Assembly (NCBI RefSeq): GCF_000219215.1
Contig: NC_015723.1
Span: 1,612,001-1,676,000 of the forward strand
Source: Cupriavidus necator N-1
GTDB lineage: Bacteria; Pseudomonadota; Gammaproteobacteria; Burkholderiales; Burkholderiaceae
Reading direction: 5' to 3'
Length of the DNA stretch: 64,000 bases
Shown: positions 1-8,705 of the stretch, piece by piece
Layout of the letters: every line of letters starts with the position of its first letter
Numbering within the stretch: position 1 is the stretch's first letter
Notes under the pieces: model-generated
What the model saw: the letters and a program-made list of their open reading frames with translations, nothing else
Told to the model about the DNA's origin: nothing
The model's database searches: none
Program-made: the position numbers and the translations under genes

Positions 1-513
1 CGCGCCGAGATCGCCAACTGGCGCTGGGCCGGGGTGCCGTTCTACCTGCGCACCGGCAAGCGCATGCAGTCGCGCGTGGCGGAGATCGTGATCCATTTCC
101 ACGACGTGCCCTACCCGCTGTTCCCGCATCCGCTGGGGGTCATGTCCGGCAACCGGCTGGTGATCACGCTGCAGCCCGAGGAAAGCATCCGGCTGTATTT
201 CCTGACCAAGCAGCCGGGCGACACGCAGGCACTGATTCCCGCGTCCCTCGACCTGCAACTGAACACTGCCGCCCCACGTGTGCGGCGCGTGGGCGCGTAC
301 GAGCGCCTGCTGCTCGACGTGATCCGCGGCCGGCTGGGCCTGTTCGTGCGGCGCGATGAGCAGGTGCAGGCATGGCGCTGGGTCGCGCCCATCCTGAAGA
401 CGTGGGAGAACTCGCCCACGCCACCCAAGCCTTACACCGCCGGCACCTGGGGCCCGGCGGCCTCCAGTGCCCTGCTGTCGCGAGACAGCATGGCCTGGCA
501 TGAAGAGATGTAG
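1..513 (+). CDS. zwf: Glucose-6-phosphate 1-dehydrogenase, C-terminal part
   Basis: The open frame enters from the left edge, so only the last 170 residues are present. It oxidises glucose-6-phosphate to 6-phosphogluconolactone, the entry to the oxidative pentose phosphate and Entner-Doudoroff routes. The visible part reads NWRWAGVPFYLRTGKRM, typical of the Zwf substrate and dimer domain, followed by the conserved YERLLLDVIRG stretch and the WRWVAPIL segment near the end. The stop is 24 bases before pgi, which suggests one operon with pgi and the sugar kinase. The NADP-binding N-terminus lies outside the window. Confidence 0.93.
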   Translation, partial: RAEIANWRWAGVPFYLRTGKRMQSRVAEIVIHFHDVPYPLFPHPLGVMSGNRLVITLQPEESIRLYFLTKQPGDTQALIPASLDLQLNTAAPRVRRVGAYERLLLDVIRGRLGLFVRRDEQVQAWRWVAPILKTWENSPTPPKPYTAGTWGPAASSALLSRDSMAWHEEM

Positions 514-537
514 CCCACGTATTGCGGAGTATCCAAG

Positions 538-2172
538 ATGACCACTTCCCTACCCGCCTGGCAAGCCCTGCGCGCGCACGCCGACACCCTGCGCGGCACC
601 CATATGCGCGACTGGTTCGACGGCCCGTGCGGCCCGCTGCGCGCCGAGCGCTTCACCGCCGAAGCCTGCGGCCTGACGCTGGACTACGCCAAGAACCGCA
701 TCACCGACGAAACGCTGGCGTTGCTGTTCACCCTGGCTGGCCAGGCGCGCGTGGCCGAGCGGCGCGACGCCATGTTCGGCGGCGAACCGGTCAACACCAC
801 CGAGCACCGCGCCGCACTGCATATCGCGCTGCGCGCCTATCCGGAGGATGGCTATCGCGCGCTCGGCGTACCCGTGGGCGCAGACGTCGCCACGGTGCTG
901 GCGCAGATCGAGCGCTTTGCCAATGCGGTGCGCAGTGGCGCCTGGACCGGGTTCGATGGCCGAGCGATCACCGACGTCGTCAATATCGGCATCGGCGGTT
1001 CGGACCTGGGCCCGCGCATGGTCTGCCGCGCGCTGGGCGATGCACAAACCACCGGCCCGCGCATGCACTTTGTCGCCAATGTCGACGGCAGCGATCTGGC
1101 ACGCACGCTGTCCGGGCTGGATGCCGCCACCACGCTGGTGATCGTCTGCTCCAAGACCTTCACCACGCTGGAAACCATGGCCAACGCCTGCACCGCGCGC
1201 GACTGGTTCCTGCAGCAAGGCGTGACCCGTGCCGGGCTGGCGCGGCATTTCGTGGCGGTGTCGACCAACCGCGATGCGGTGGCCGAATTCGGCATCGACC
1301 CGGCAAATATGTTCCCGTTCTGGGACTGGGTGGGCGGACGCTTCTCGCTGTGGTCGGCGGTAGGCTTGTCGATCGCCGTCGCCATCGGCTTCGAGCGCTT
1401 CCGGCAATTGCTGGACGGCGCGCGCGCGATGGACCTGCATTTCGCCAGCGCATCGCCCGAGCGCAACCTGCCGATGATCCTAGGCCTGCTCGATGTCTGG
1501 TACCGCAGCTTCCTCGGTGCCGGCAGCCGCTGCGTGGCGCCCTACTGCGAGCCGCTGGAACTGCTGCCGGCCTTCCTGCAGCAACTGGAAATGGAAAGCA
1601 ACGGCAAATCCGTGCGGCTCGACGGCGGCGCGCTCGATGCGGGCTCGGCTGCGGTGGTGTGGGGCACGACCGGCACCAACGGCCAGCACGCCTACTTCCA
1701 GATGATGCATCAGGGTTCCCAACTGGTTCCGGTAGACTTCATCGCCACGCTGGAACCCGTGAGCGACTTGCCCGGCCACCATACCAAGCTGCTGGCCAAC
1801 TGCTTTGCACAGGGCGAAGCGCTGCTGCGCGGGCGCACCGCCGACGAAGTGCGCGCCGAGGGCGTGCGCGACGAAGCGCTGGTGCCGCACCTGGTATTCG
1901 AGGGCAACCGGCCCAGCAACACGCTGCTGCTGCAGCGGCTGGACCCGTACCACCTGGGCGCGCTGCTGGCGCTGTCGGAACACCGCACCTTCGTGCAGGG
2001 TGCGCTGTGGCAGATCAATTCGTTTGACCAGTGGGGCGTGGAACTCGGCAAGAAGCTGGCCGCGCCGATCCAGCGCGAACTGGAAGGCACCGCCGGAGCC
2101 GCCGCGCATGATGCCTCGACCGCCGCACTGATCCGCCGCGCCCAGGCAGTGCGGGCAACGGCCGCAAGCTAA
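538..2172 (+). CDS. pgi: Glucose-6-phosphate isomerase
   Basis: 544 residues, the usual length for bacterial Pgi. It interconverts glucose-6-phosphate and fructose-6-phosphate in the cytoplasm. The sugar-phosphate loop [12 protein letters not shown], the family signature around [13 protein letters not shown], the [12 protein letters not shown] active-site segment and the C-terminal [10 protein letters not shown] with the catalytic lysine are all present. It sits between zwf and a PfkB kinase, with 24 and 28 base gaps, so the three genes probably act together to feed fructose and glucose into the Entner-Doudoroff and pentose routes. No defects are visible. Confidence 0.96.
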   Translation: MTTSLPAWQALRAHADTLRGTHMRDWFDGPCGPLRAERFTAEACGLTLDYAKNRITDETLALLFTLAGQARVAERRDAMFGGEPVNTTEHRAALHIALRAYPEDGYRALGVPVGADVATVLAQIERFANAVRSGAWTGFDGRAITDVVNIGIGGSDLGPRMVCRALGDAQTTGPRMHFVANVDGSDLARTLSGLDAATTLVIVCSKTFTTLETMANACTARDWFLQQGVTRAGLARHFVAVSTNRDAVAEFGIDPANMFPFWDWVGGRFSLWSAVGLSIAVAIGFERFRQLLDGARAMDLHFASASPERNLPMILGLLDVWYRSFLGAGSRCVAPYCEPLELLPAFLQQLEMESNGKSVRLDGGALDAGSAAVVWGTTGTNGQHAYFQMMHQGSQLVPVDFIATLEPVSDLPGHHTKLLANCFAQGEALLRGRTADEVRAEGVRDEALVPHLVFEGNRPSNTLLLQRLDPYHLGALLALSEHRTFVQGALWQINSFDQWGVELGKKLAAPIQRELEGTAGAAAHDASTAALIRRAQAVRATAAS

Positions 2173-2200
2173 CCCGCGGCAGACAACACAGGAGACTCCG

Positions 2201-3112
2201 ATGTCCACGCCCCTTCCCCGCTATGTCGTGTTCGGCGAAGCCCTGACCGACATGGTCCGCCAGGCCGACGGCAGCTGGCTGGGTCTGCCCGGCGGCTCAT
2301 GCTGGAACGTGGCGCGCGTTGGCGCCCGGCTGGGCATTGCAACCGCCTTTGCGGGCGCCGTCAGCCAGGACCTGTTCGGCGATGACCTGGCCCGGGCCAG
2401 TGCTGACGCCGGCCTGGACGGCCGCTTCCTGCAGCGGGTGGCGCGCTCGCCGTTCCTGGCCTTTGTCGCGTCACGCCATCCGCCGCAGTACTTCTTTGTC
2501 GGGGACGACAGCGCGGACCTGCATTTCGACCCGGCCCGCTTGCCAGAGGGCTGGCGCCAGGCGGCAGAGGTGATCCACTTCGGCTCCATCAGCCTGGTGC
2601 GCCAGCCGCTGGCGGCACGGCTGTGTGAAGAAGCCACGCTGGCCGCAACGGCGGGCAAGCGCATTGCCTTCGACCCCAACTTCCGGGACCTGATGCGCGC
2701 ACCGGGCTACGCCAACGTCCTCGCACACATGCTGCGACTGGCCAGCTACGTCAAGATCTCCGACGAAGACCTGGCCGGGCTCTTTCCCGCGCTCGATACC
2801 GACGCGGCACTGGCACAGGTACGCGCCATGGCGCCCGATGCAACCGTCATGCTGACGCGCGGCGCGCATGGCATGACGTTGCTCAAGGGCAGTATTGTCG
2901 TCGAGCAGCCCGCGCTCGCAGTTGATGTGGCCGATACCGTCGGCTGTGGCGATGCGGCGATGGGCGGCTGGATGGCCGGCGTGCTGTCCGGCGCGGCGGG
3001 CGACCTTGCCGCACAGGCGCGGCTGGCTGCCGCCGCGGCGGCCATTGCTGCGACCCGGGCCGGCGCGTATCCGCCGCGACGCGAGGAAGTAGAAGAATTA
3101 CTGGCTGCCTGA
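2201..3112 (+). CDS. PfkB-family carbohydrate kinase, fructokinase-like
   Basis: 303 residues of the ribokinase/PfkB fold. The N-terminus (GEALTDMV...GLPGGSCWNVARVGARLG) carries the sugar-binding glycines and asparagine. The C-terminal ATP and anion-hole motif reads DTVGCGDAAMGGWMAG, with the catalytic aspartate in the GD pair; the usual GAGD is GCGD here. Fructokinases of this type make fructose-6-phosphate, which fits its place right after pgi. The start follows AGGAGA eight bases upstream. The true substrate cannot be read from sequence; 2-keto-3-deoxygluconate or another ketose is possible. Confidence 0.8.
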   Translation: MSTPLPRYVVFGEALTDMVRQADGSWLGLPGGSCWNVARVGARLGIATAFAGAVSQDLFGDDLARASADAGLDGRFLQRVARSPFLAFVASRHPPQYFFVGDDSADLHFDPARLPEGWRQAAEVIHFGSISLVRQPLAARLCEEATLAATAGKRIAFDPNFRDLMRAPGYANVLAHMLRLASYVKISDEDLAGLFPALDTDAALAQVRAMAPDATVMLTRGAHGMTLLKGSIVVEQPALAVDVADTVGCGDAAMGGWMAGVLSGAAGDLAAQARLAAAAAAIAATRAGAYPPRREEVEELLAA

Positions 3113-3250
3113 AGGGCCGGCGGCAGGAGCCGCAAGCGATCAGCAATTGGAAAGCCGGTGCCAGCAAGGAAAGCCCTTTGGGAAAGCTCTGAATATGCGC
3201 CAGATTTCCAGAAAATAACCTCCTCGTTACATTGTCGGTGGCAAAGTGAT

Positions 3251-3586
3251 GTGCTAGCCAGACGAGCCTTGGCCACAGGCAAACGTTGTTCGAGCGTCCT
3301 ATGGGCGTACGAAACTATCGTGGTGCGCACCTGCCCTATCTCGCAGGAACGCCCTCACGGACTGAGGTATTCGCTGACACTGCATGACAGGATTGGCTGC
3401 CGTTTGCTTGGTTTTGACAATGCGCACGGCATCAATGAGGGATCCGGGCCAGGAGTGCGGACGCGCATTGAGTACGGCCACCAGCACATGGCGGCGGGCG
3501 TTCGATTCTACGACTACCAGGATGCTTCCACGTTGCTGGAAGATTTCTGGACAGAGGTCGACAAGATCCTGCAGCAAAAGGAGTGA
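3251..3586 (+). CDS. DUF6516-like small protein, putative toxin of a TA pair
   Basis: The conserved core is the run FDNAHG followed by a charged GHQH-type segment and the C-terminal LLEDFWTEVDKIL. As I recall the family, this matches DUF6516 proteins, which pair with a winged-helix antitoxin. The GTG at 3251 gives 111 residues and starts near the family N-terminus; the frame stays open upstream to a GTG at 3158, so the start is uncertain. The downstream gene begins on the base after the stop. Activity is inferred from the pairing, not seen in a catalytic motif. Confidence 0.6.
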   Translation: MLARRALATGKRCSSVLWAYETIVVRTCPISQERPHGLRYSLTLHDRIGCRLLGFDNAHGINEGSGPGVRTRIEYGHQHMAAGVRFYDYQDASTLLEDFWTEVDKILQQKE

Positions 3587-3952
3587 ATGATGAGCGGCAA
3601 CCTCAAGATTGGCATCGCCTCACTGGAAGACTTCAAGGCCCGCACCATGGCGATCGCCCGCGGCAAACTCAAGCCCGGAAAGGATGAGCCCAAGGTCTGG
3701 TTTCAATCGCTGGACGTGCTGGCAAAGGTCCTGTCCCCCGCCAATCGCCAATTGCTTGCGCTGATCGCGGAAACGAATCCTGAATCGCTCGAAGAGCTAT
3801 CGCAGAAGACCGGACGCGCCGTGTCGAACCTGTCGCGGACCCTCCGCACGATGGAGGGCTACGGCTTGATTCACTTTGAACAAGGGCCACGCCGCAGGCT
3901 TGCTCCGCGCGTTGACTACAGCGGCGTGGAGCTTGAGCTTGCTTTTCACTAG
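3587..3952 (+). CDS. Winged-helix DNA-binding protein, putative antitoxin (HVO_A0114-like)
   Basis: 121 residues. The second half is a helix-turn-helix: an N-terminal helix NRQLLALIAETNPESLEEL, then a recognition helix SNLSRTLRTMEGYGLIHF and a basic wing GPRRRLAPRV. It starts directly after the stop of the putative toxin gene, with a tandem ATGATG start, so the pair is translationally linked. In such modules this partner neutralises the toxin and represses its own promoter. The pair interrupts ordinary metabolic genes, which fits an acquired module. Confidence 0.7.
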   Translation: MMSGNLKIGIASLEDFKARTMAIARGKLKPGKDEPKVWFQSLDVLAKVLSPANRQLLALIAETNPESLEELSQKTGRAVSNLSRTLRTMEGYGLIHFEQGPRRRLAPRVDYSGVELELAFH

Positions 3953-3994
3953 CGTCCGCTGACATGGTTGGCGGCATGGCCGGCGCGCTTGCCA

Positions 3995-4708
3995 CTACGG
4001 CAGGAACGCCGGCGACAGCAGCCGCAGCCCGATCGTAAAGAAGCGCGCGCCGGTACCGCCGCCGAACACGTTGCCGTAGGTGGTATCGACCTGCACGCGG
4101 TCCTGCACCACCCAGAAACGGAATCCCGCCTGGAATAACGGATTGCCGCGGTTCTCGCCGAAGGTTTCGGCAACCAGGAACACGCGCGGGTGCAGTGCCG
4201 TCTCCGTGCCGAAACCCCATGTCATGCGCGTCTGGTTGTTCTCGGTGTCGCGGTTGGCGCCGACGTTCAGGTGCGCGACGAAGCGGTCGTCGGCAAACGA
4301 GACCGACACCGGCACATTGAGATACAGGTTGCCGAACAGCTTGCGTTGCTCGGCATTGGGATGATGAATAAGGCCAGCGGACAGCGCAATGCCATAGCCG
4401 TTGGTCTCCAGCGGCTTCAGCAGCGTCTTGGCCTGGAACTGCACATTGGTGGCATCCAGCCCGCCATCGATCCGCTGCAGCGATCCGCCCAGCGTCAGTT
4501 CCAGGTTGCCGGTGGGATTGCACCCCGGCAGCGCCCAGAGTTCATTGCCGCCGGACTGGAACTGCATCCACGATTCCAGCTGGCAGGACTTGGGATCGAC
4601 AATGCGGGCATCGTCGGTGATCAGCGGCCGGGCCGCGAGCGCTGGCCGGCAGGCCGCGGCCACGATGGCCACTGTGGCCAGACGCACGAAGAACTGGTGC
4701 CACACCAT
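3995..4708 (-). CDS. Exported protein, probable outer-membrane beta-barrel, function unknown
   Basis: 237 residues from the ATG at 4708, chosen because it is preceded by a strong ribosome site (AGGAGG) and begins a clear signal peptide: FFVRLATVAIVAAACRPALA, with cleavage expected after ALA. The mature part has alternating hydrophobic and polar strands and ends with a phenylalanine- and leucine-rich segment (GARFFTIGLRLLSPAFLP), as many outer-membrane barrels do. It contains three cysteines. I do not recognise a named family; a role as porin or transporter is a guess. It is transcribed away from the MFS gene. Confidence 0.72.
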   Translation of the reverse strand: MVWHQFFVRLATVAIVAAACRPALAARPLITDDARIVDPKSCQLESWMQFQSGGNELWALPGCNPTGNLELTLGGSLQRIDGGLDATNVQFQAKTLLKPLETNGYGIALSAGLIHHPNAEQRKLFGNLYLNVPVSVSFADDRFVAHLNVGANRDTENNQTRMTWGFGTETALHPRVFLVAETFGENRGNPLFQAGFRFWVVQDRVQVDTTYGNVFGGGTGARFFTIGLRLLSPAFLP

Positions 4709-5156
4709 GGCAACCCTCCTGACAAATACCGCCACATGGCCGCGAACGTTACGCGCAGGCCATGACAAGACATTGAAGGACAGGAAGGGAGGAACGGCAC
4801 CGGCGGGCGCAGGCTTGCACCTGGCCAACGGGGGACACTGCGAGGCGCGATGGCGGCACCGCAGCGAAAGACGACTGCAGTGGCTCAGCGCACCCCGGCG
4901 GCCCGGGAAACTTCCCTTCCGCGAGAATGACTGGGACAACTGTCCACGGATAACTCCGCTGATAAGAACGGGGCGCAGTGTAATGGCAGGCCAGCGGCGC
5001 GGTCAACCCGAGCCATGCGCCACGCGCATGCATTCATGCGGAGATATCGCTACCGTCTGCGCCCCGCCTTCTCCTAACATCGGCTGCACCATCTGCCAGG
5101 CCGGCTGAGACGACACCGGCCCTCGCCCCCCGGCAGCTGCCACAGAGGAGGAACCC
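4709..5156. other. Intergenic region between divergent genes
   Basis: 448 bases between the exported-protein gene and the MFS gene, with no convincing reading frame. It must hold two divergent promoters. Two inverted repeats are visible: GGGAA-AC-TTCCC at 4905-4916 and CGCATG-CATT-CATGCG at 5025-5040. The second lies 117 bases before the MFS start and is the better operator candidate. A good ribosome site (GAGGAGGAA) precedes the start at 5157. Confidence 0.45.
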
Positions 5157-6482
5157 ATGCAAAACAGTGCTGCGCCCACGAGCGCACCCTACACACCAGC
5201 AGCGCCAGCGGCGCCCGCCATCCAGCCCAGCCAGCGCCGCCGCGCCATCATCGCCACGGTGATCGGCAATGGCCTGGAATGGTTCGATTTCACCGTCTAC
5301 AGCTTCTTCGCGGTCATCATCGCGAAGCTGTTCTTTCCCACCGGCGACGACCTCAGTTCGCTGCTGCTGGCCGTGGCCACCTTCGGCGTGGGCTTCTTCA
5401 TGCGCCCGGTGGGCGGCATCGTGCTGGGCATCTACGCCGACCGCGTGGGTCGCAAGGCAGCACTGTCGCTGACCATCCTGCTGATGGCGCTGGGCACCAC
5501 GCTGATCGGCATTGCGCCGACCTATGACCAGGTCGGCATCTTGGCCCCGCTGCTGATCGTGATCGCGCGCCTGATGCAGGGCTTCTCCGCCGGCGGCGAG
5601 ATGGGCGGCGCCACCGCCTTCCTGACCGAGTACGCCCCGGCGCGCCAGCGTGCCTACTACTCCAGCTGGATCCAGGCCAGCATCGGCGTGGCCGTGCTGC
5701 TGGGCGCGGCGGTGGGCACCTTCGTCACCAGTTCGCTGAGCACCGAGGCGCTCAACAGCTGGGGCTGGCGCCTGCCGTTCCTGCTGGGCATCGTGATCGG
5801 CCCGGTGGGCTACTACATCCGCCACCACCTCGATGAAACCCCGACCTTCCGCGACAACGCCGAGCGCGCCGATTCACCGCTGAAGGAAATCGTGCAGGCC
5901 TACCCGCGCGAGACCCTGGCCAGCTTCTCGATGGTGATCCTGTGGACGGTGTGCACCTATGTGCTGCTGTTCTACATGCCGACCTACGCGGTCAAGGTGC
6001 TGAAGGTGCCGCAGGCCGACGGCTTTATCGCCGGCATGGCTGGCGGCAGCGCCATCATGGTGTTCGCGCCGCTGGTTGGCCTGCTGGCAGACCGTATCGG
6101 CCGGCGCGTGCTGCTGAGCGGCTCGGCGCTGCTGATCCTGGTGCTGGCGTGGCCGATGTTCACCTTCATCAACCATGTACCCGGACTGTCGTCGCTGCTG
6201 GTGTTCCAGCTGGTGTTCGGCGTGCTGATCGCCACCTACACCGGCCCGATCCTGGCGGCCTTCTCCGAGCTGTTCCCGGCGCGCGTGCTGTCGACCGGCC
6301 TGTCGGTCGCCTACAACTTCGCGGTGACGATCTTCGGCGGCTTTGCCTCGTTCATCATCACCTGGCTGATCGCCACCACCGGCAGCAGCATGGCCCCGGC
6401 CATCTACGTGATGATCGCCGCCGCCATCAGCCTGGTCGGCACCCGTTTCGTGCGCGAACCTTCCTACCTGCAACAACGCTGA
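5157..6482 (+). CDS. MFS transporter, metabolite:H+ symporter (MHS) family
   Basis: 441 residues with twelve predicted membrane helices. The start RRRAIIATVIGNGLEWFDF is the hallmark of the MHS group, which includes citrate, tricarballylate, shikimate and alpha-ketoglutarate/proton symporters. The loop between helices 2 and 3 holds the MFS motif ADRVGRKA, and a second copy DRIGRRV lies in the C-terminal half. The stop is one base before the amidohydrolase start, so the two form an operon: this protein probably imports the compound hydrolysed next. An acidic substrate is likely for this family, but the exact one is unknown. Confidence 0.88.
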   Translation: MQNSAAPTSAPYTPAAPAAPAIQPSQRRRAIIATVIGNGLEWFDFTVYSFFAVIIAKLFFPTGDDLSSLLLAVATFGVGFFMRPVGGIVLGIYADRVGRKAALSLTILLMALGTTLIGIAPTYDQVGILAPLLIVIARLMQGFSAGGEMGGATAFLTEYAPARQRAYYSSWIQASIGVAVLLGAAVGTFVTSSLSTEALNSWGWRLPFLLGIVIGPVGYYIRHHLDETPTFRDNAERADSPLKEIVQAYPRETLASFSMVILWTVCTYVLLFYMPTYAVKVLKVPQADGFIAGMAGGSAIMVFAPLVGLLADRIGRRVLLSGSALLILVLAWPMFTFINHVPGLSSLLVFQLVFGVLIATYTGPILAAFSELFPARVLSTGLSVAYNFAVTIFGGFASFIITWLIATTGSSMAPAIYVMIAAAISLVGTRFVREPSYLQQR

Positions 6483-6483
6483 T

Positions 6484-7722
6484 ATGTCCCAGAGTCCCCA
6501 GATCCTTTTCCACGGCGGCGATGTGCTCGAACCCGGCACGGGCGAGCTGCTGCGCTGCCACGACGTGCTGGTTGAAGGCGAGCGCATTGCCGCGGTCGGC
6601 CCGGCCATCGATGCCCCCAGCGCACAGCGCATCGACGCGCGCGGCAAGACCGTGATGCCCGGCCTGATCGACTGCCACGTGCACGTGCTGGCCTCGCTGG
6701 CCAACCTCGGCCTGAACGCGGTGCAGCCCAACGTGCTGGTGGCTATCCGCGCGCTGCCGATCATGCAGCGCATGCTGGAGCGCGGCTTCACCACCGTGCG
6801 CGATGCCGGCGGCGCCGACTGGGGCCTGTCGCAGGCGGTTGCCACCGGGCTGGTGCCGGGGCCGCGCATCTTTGCGTCGGGCAAGGCGCTGTCGCAGACC
6901 GGCGGCCATGGTGATTTCCGTCCGCGCTCAGATGTGCTCGAGCCCTGTTCGTGCGCCTTCCGCGCCGGTGCCATCGCGCGCGTGGTGGATGGCGTCGATG
7001 CCGTGCGCCTGGCCGTGCGCGAAGAAATCCAGAAAGGGGCCAGCCAGATCAAGATCATGGCCTCGGGCGGCGTGGCCTCGCCCACCGACCCGATCGGCAA
7101 CACCCAGTACAGCGAAGACGAGATCCGCGCGATCGTGGCCGAAGCCGAAGCCGCACAGACCTATGTGATGGCCCACGCCTACACCGGCCGCGCCATCACG
7201 CGCGCGGTGCGCTGCGGCGTGCGCACCATCGAGCACGGCAACCTGGTCGACCGCGCTGCCGCCGACGAGATGCGCAAGCACGGCGCCTTCGCGGTGCCGA
7301 CGCTGGTCACCTACGACGCGCTTGCGCGCGACGGCGCCCGCCTGGGCCTGCCGGCCGATTCGGTAGCCAAGATCGAGACCGTGCGCCAGGCCGGCCGCGA
7401 CTCGCTGCGCATCTATGCCGATGCCGGCGTGCCGATGGGCTATGGCTCGGACTTGCTGGGCGAGATGCACGACCACCAGGCCGAAGAGTTCCGCATCCGC
7501 GCCGAGCTGCTCGGCAATCTGGAAGCGATCCGCTCGGCCACCTCGATCGCCGCCGCCATCCTGCAGCGCGAAGGCGAGCTTGGCACCGTGCGCGCCGGCG
7601 CGCTGGCCGACCTGCTGCTGGTCGACGGCAACCCGCTGGCCGATATCGGCCTGATCGCCGGCCAGGGCGAGCGCCTGAGCGTGGTGATGCAGGCCGGCCG
7701 CATCCACCGCCGCGAAGGCTGA
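6484..7722 (+). CDS. Metal-dependent amidohydrolase, imidazolonepropionase/prolidase-like
   Basis: 412 residues of the amidohydrolase superfamily. The metal ligands are in the usual order: HVH after GLIDC on strand 1, the lysine of QIKIMASGG, histidines in VMAHAYTG and TIEHGN, and the aspartate of YGSDLLGEMH. The closest group hydrolyses cyclic amides, dipeptides or N-acyl compounds; which one cannot be settled here. It begins one base after the MHS transporter gene, so uptake and cleavage of the same compound is the natural reading. The neighbouring LysR gene may control the pair. Confidence 0.85.
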   Translation: MSQSPQILFHGGDVLEPGTGELLRCHDVLVEGERIAAVGPAIDAPSAQRIDARGKTVMPGLIDCHVHVLASLANLGLNAVQPNVLVAIRALPIMQRMLERGFTTVRDAGGADWGLSQAVATGLVPGPRIFASGKALSQTGGHGDFRPRSDVLEPCSCAFRAGAIARVVDGVDAVRLAVREEIQKGASQIKIMASGGVASPTDPIGNTQYSEDEIRAIVAEAEAAQTYVMAHAYTGRAITRAVRCGVRTIEHGNLVDRAAADEMRKHGAFAVPTLVTYDALARDGARLGLPADSVAKIETVRQAGRDSLRIYADAGVPMGYGSDLLGEMHDHQAEEFRIRAELLGNLEAIRSATSIAAAILQREGELGTVRAGALADLLLVDGNPLADIGLIAGQGERLSVVMQAGRIHRREG

Positions 7723-7766
7723 CCCGGGCGGCGCGCCCCTCCCGCTGGCCTACACCGGCGGTCTAT

Positions 7767-7798
7767 CATGGGGGCCTCTCTGACCGGAAGCCCCCATG
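7767..7798 (+). promoter_or_regulatory. Perfect inverted repeat enclosing the LysR start codon
   Basis: CATGGGGGC at 7767-7775 and GCCCCCATG at 7790-7798 are exact reverse complements separated by 14 bases. The last three bases are the start codon of the LysR gene (7796), and the probable ribosome site GGAAG (7786-7790) lies in the loop. In RNA this would be a nine-pair, GC-rich hairpin that buries the start codon. It could instead act as a DNA operator for the LysR protein. Confidence 0.6.
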
Positions 7799-8701
7799 CG
7801 CATTTCCCCGCTCCCGCCCCTGCCCAACCTGGTCGCGTTTGAAGCCGCGATGCGCCACGGCAGCTTCACCCGCGCCGCGGCCGAACTGCACCTGACCCAA
7901 AGTGCGATCAGCCGCCAGGTGGCCCAGCTGGAACACTTTCTCGGGCGCAAGCTCTTTATCCGCGAACCGCGCGCGCTGCGCCTGACCGTCAGCGGCCAGC
8001 GCTATGCCGAGGTGGTGCAGCGCCTGCTGGTGGGCTGCGCCGAAGCAACCGAAGACGTGATGAAGGTGCGCAGCCATACCGCCTTGACAGTGGCGTGCTC
8101 CAGCGGCGTTGCGGTGCTGTGGCTGACGCCGCGGCTGACCTCGTTCCGCGAGGCGCACCCCGAGATCCAGCTGCGCCTGACCGTCAACGACAGCCTGGCG
8201 TCACTGTCGCCGGCGGAGTTCGATATCGGCATGTACTACCTGCGCGAGGGTCCTCCGCCCGGACTGGCGGCGCGACGGCTGTATGGCGAGGAAGTGTTCC
8301 CGGTGTGTGCGCCGGGCTACCTGAACGGCCGCACGCTGGCCCCGGCCGCGCTGGCCAATGAAACGCTGCTGATGCTCGACGACGGCCAGCGCCAGTGGAT
8401 GTCCTGGCAGACCTGGCTGGCCAGCCAGGGCCTGCCCGATGCCACGCTGCGCAACGTGCTGACCTCCAACCAGTACCCGATCCTGCTGCAGCTGGCCATG
8501 GAAGGCCAGGGCATCGTGCTGGGTTGGCGCCATATGATCGACGCCTGCCTGCGCGAAGGCCTGCTGGTGCGCGCCAGCGACGCCAGCGCCAGCCTGGGCG
8601 GCGGCTACTACGCGGTGTGGCCGCGCGACCGGATGGAACCGGCCGCGGCACGCGCGTTCCGCAGCTGGCTGGTGCGGCAGGCGACGCCTGCACCAGCCTG
8701 A
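7796..8701 (+). CDS. LysR-family transcriptional regulator
   Basis: 301 residues. The N-terminal winged helix-turn-helix is clear (FEAAMRHGSFTRAAAELHLT, then QSAISRQVAQLEHFLGRKLF), followed by a LysR effector-binding domain of about 200 residues similar to the GcvA/AmpR branch. It lies after the MHS transporter/amidohydrolase pair on the same strand and faces the Bug receptor gene. It is a candidate regulator of one or both. Its start codon is inside a perfect inverted repeat (7767-7798), which suggests autoregulation or translational control. Confidence 0.9.
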   Translation: MRISPLPPLPNLVAFEAAMRHGSFTRAAAELHLTQSAISRQVAQLEHFLGRKLFIREPRALRLTVSGQRYAEVVQRLLVGCAEATEDVMKVRSHTALTVACSSGVAVLWLTPRLTSFREAHPEIQLRLTVNDSLASLSPAEFDIGMYYLREGPPPGLAARRLYGEEVFPVCAPGYLNGRTLAPAALANETLLMLDDGQRQWMSWQTWLASQGLPDATLRNVLTSNQYPILLQLAMEGQGIVLGWRHMIDACLREGLLVRASDASASLGGGYYAVWPRDRMEPAAARAFRSWLVRQATPAPA

Positions 8702-8705
8702 GCCC

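Noticed and set aside
5874..7103. Minus-strand frame opposite the MHS transporter and amidohydrolase genes
   Set aside because: Shadow of two good genes with membrane helices and metal ligands on the plus strand.
7726..7738. Short hairpin GGGCG-GCG-CGCCC after the amidohydrolase gene as a terminator
   Set aside because: Five pairs only, no T-tract, and in this GC-rich DNA such repeats arise by chance.
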